Source: Cytophagales bacterium
GTDB lineage: Bacteria; Bacteroidota; Bacteroidia; Cytophagales; UBA9547
Assembly: GCA_025360395.1 (NCBI GenBank)
Contig: JANYCH010000289.1
Span: forward strand, 1 to 6,339
Direction: 5' to 3'
DNA length: 6,339 nucleotides
The notes below the pieces were generated by a model that saw only the letters and a list, made by a program, of their open reading frames with translations, made no database searches and had not been told where the DNA came from. The position numbers and the translations under genes were made by a program. Positions 5,415-6,339 of the stretch are shown piece by piece (within the stretch, counting starts at the first letter, position 1; the number at the start of each line of letters is the position of its first letter).

Positions 5415-5427
5415 GTAACTTTGTTAC
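5415..5427 (+). promoter_or_regulatory. Putative ftsK -7 element within a small palindrome
   Basis: TAACTTTG at 5416-5423 matches TAnnTTTG. It is embedded in the perfect inverted repeat GTAAC-TTT-GTTAC (5415-5427). The ATG of ftsK is 16 nt after the box, leaving a leader of about 10 nt. No -33 TTG is present at the right distance. In such AT-rich DNA the palindrome may be chance. Confidence 0.45.
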
Positions 5428-5439
5428 TCTTATTTTTCC

Positions 5440-6339
5440 ATGCGCGAAAACGACTTCCGTAAAAACACTACCAGAAAAGCAGAAAGGGCTGTTGCAGAAG
5501 AAGAGACCCCATCTGAAAAGAAAAAGTTCTCCCTTCCTAAATTTAGTTTCCTGAAAGACAGGAGGTTCCATGTAAGCATAGGTTTTTTGCTCATGGCGTT
5601 TTCTTTCTTTTTATTCATTTGTCTTGTTTCCTACATTTTTACAGGAAAGGCTGATCAAAGTGTGGTACAATACATTTGGGATGAAGATGTAAGAGATTCA
5701 GGACTTGAAACAGACAATTGGCTTGGTTTAACAGGTGCACTCCTTTCACATTATTTTATATTTAAAGGGGTGGGGATTGCAGCCTTCCTTTTTGTGCCGA
5801 TTTTCTTTTTGGTAGGTTATAAAATTGTTTTCCGAAAAACTCCTACCCCATTTATGCCGGTGGTTGGTTTTTCTACATTTTTCATGGTATGGTTGAGCAG
5901 CTTATTTGGCTATCTCGCTTATGTTACTGAAGGAGAAAATCCTATCAGCTTTTTAGGAGGAAGTATAGGTTATCACATAGCCTTGTATTTTCAAAGCCTG
6001 GCAGGATATGGAACCTTTCTTATCCTTGGTTTAGGGCTTTTAATTTTCATTGTTTACTTCTTTAACATAACAGAGTTTGGAAAGAAAGATGGAGCTATTG
6101 GTAAACCTGATAAGGTTAAAAAAGAAAAAATCCCTGTAATAACGGAAGAAGAAAACCAGGAGGAAGATTTAGAAGAATTGGATCCTGAGCAGGAAGCCAT
6201 GATTTCTGATGAATATGACCCTTTGCAAAACTGGGTTATAAAAGGAAATCAGGAAAAGAAAAAAGAAAAGACTTCACCTGCAGGATTAGAACTACAGATT
6301 GAAGATGTGGAAGATGCATTGCCACCCACTTTTGTACAT
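5440..6339 (+). CDS. ftsK: DNA translocase FtsK, N-terminal membrane part and linker (cut by window edge)
   Basis: The frame runs 300 codons from ATG 5440 to the edge without a stop. FtsK sits at the division septum. Its C-terminal motor pumps DNA to clear and resolve chromosome dimers with XerCD. The visible part is the membrane module: a basic/acidic cytosolic head (1-43), then four hydrophobic segments at about 45-67, 97-127, 139-161 and 187-209. This is the four-helix FtsK/SpoIIIE N-terminal domain. From about 211 the chain becomes a charged linker, first Lys-rich and then Glu/Asp-rich (EEENQEEDLEELDPEQE, 236-252). The segment between helices 1 and 2 (68-95) is rich in D and E and probably periplasmic. 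The RecA-like motor and gamma domain lie beyond the window, so naming rests on the four-helix pattern plus acidic linker. It is divergent from the glycosyltransferase gene, with 98 nt between start codons. Confidence 0.85.
   Translation, partial: MRENDFRKNTTRKAERAVAEEETPSEKKKFSLPKFSFLKDRRFHVSIGFLLMAFSFFLFICLVSYIFTGKADQSVVQYIWDEDVRDSGLETDNWLGLTGALLSHYFIFKGVGIAAFLFVPIFFLVGYKIVFRKTPTPFMPVVGFSTFFMVWLSSLFGYLAYVTEGENPISFLGGSIGYHIALYFQSLAGYGTFLILGLGLLIFIVYFFNITEFGKKDGAIGKPDKVKKEKIPVITEEENQEEDLEELDPEQEAMISDEYDPLQNWVIKGNQEKKKEKTSPAGLELQIEDVEDALPPTFVH

Noticed and set aside
5081..5618. Small frames around the glycosyltransferase/ftsK junction (5081-5305 +, 5259-5462 +, 5338-5571 -, 5430-5618 -)
   Set aside because: They overlap the two well-supported divergent genes and have no conserved features; the minus-strand ones are antisense to the ftsK N-terminus.

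Overview
The window reads as an ordinary chromosomal segment of a Bacteroidota bacterium, probably of the Cytophagales/Sphingobacteriales type. The clues are AT-rich DNA, start codons without Shine-Dalgarno sequences but with A/T-rich leaders, several matches to the Bacteroidota sigma-factor -7 element TAnnTTTG (two with a -33 TTG exactly 20 nt upstream), and proteins of Bacteroidota type such as an HtrA protease ending in an aromatic/Gly-rich tail and a four-helix FtsK with a long acidic linker. The phylum is an inference from these signals; no database search was possible.

Left part (1-764, all minus strand). A tRNA-Asn(GUU) gene with a clear promoter and a strong hairpin terminator is followed by a small diacylglycerol/undecaprenol kinase gene. 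Its N-terminal signature lies in a different frame from its catalytic core, so the gene carries a frameshift. After it comes the first 55 codons of a P-loop ATPase that runs off the left edge. The 63-nt gap before the ATPase holds a complete promoter overlapped by three tandem 15-bp near-palindromic repeats, a plausible operator array.

Middle part (765-3069, plus strand). There are two protein quality-control genes: a cytosolic small heat-shock protein (Hsp20) and an envelope serine protease/chaperone of the HtrA/DegP family. A perfect 8-3-8 palindrome fills the spacer of the putative hsp20 promoter. A perfect 17-bp hairpin separates the two genes, so they are probably separate transcripts. 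A bidirectional terminator ends degP and the convergent mtnN transcript.

Right part (3098-6339). A two-gene minus-strand unit encodes a GT-C fold membrane glycosyltransferase followed, 6 nt later, by methylthioadenosine/S-adenosylhomocysteine nucleosidase. Divergent from it is the start of ftsK (first 300 codons), coding for the DNA translocase of the division septum.

No mobile element, CRISPR array or new multi-gene system is visible. The most interesting signals are regulatory (the ATPase repeat array and the hsp20 palindrome) and the broken kinase frame. No stretch longer than about 225 bases lacks a gene.
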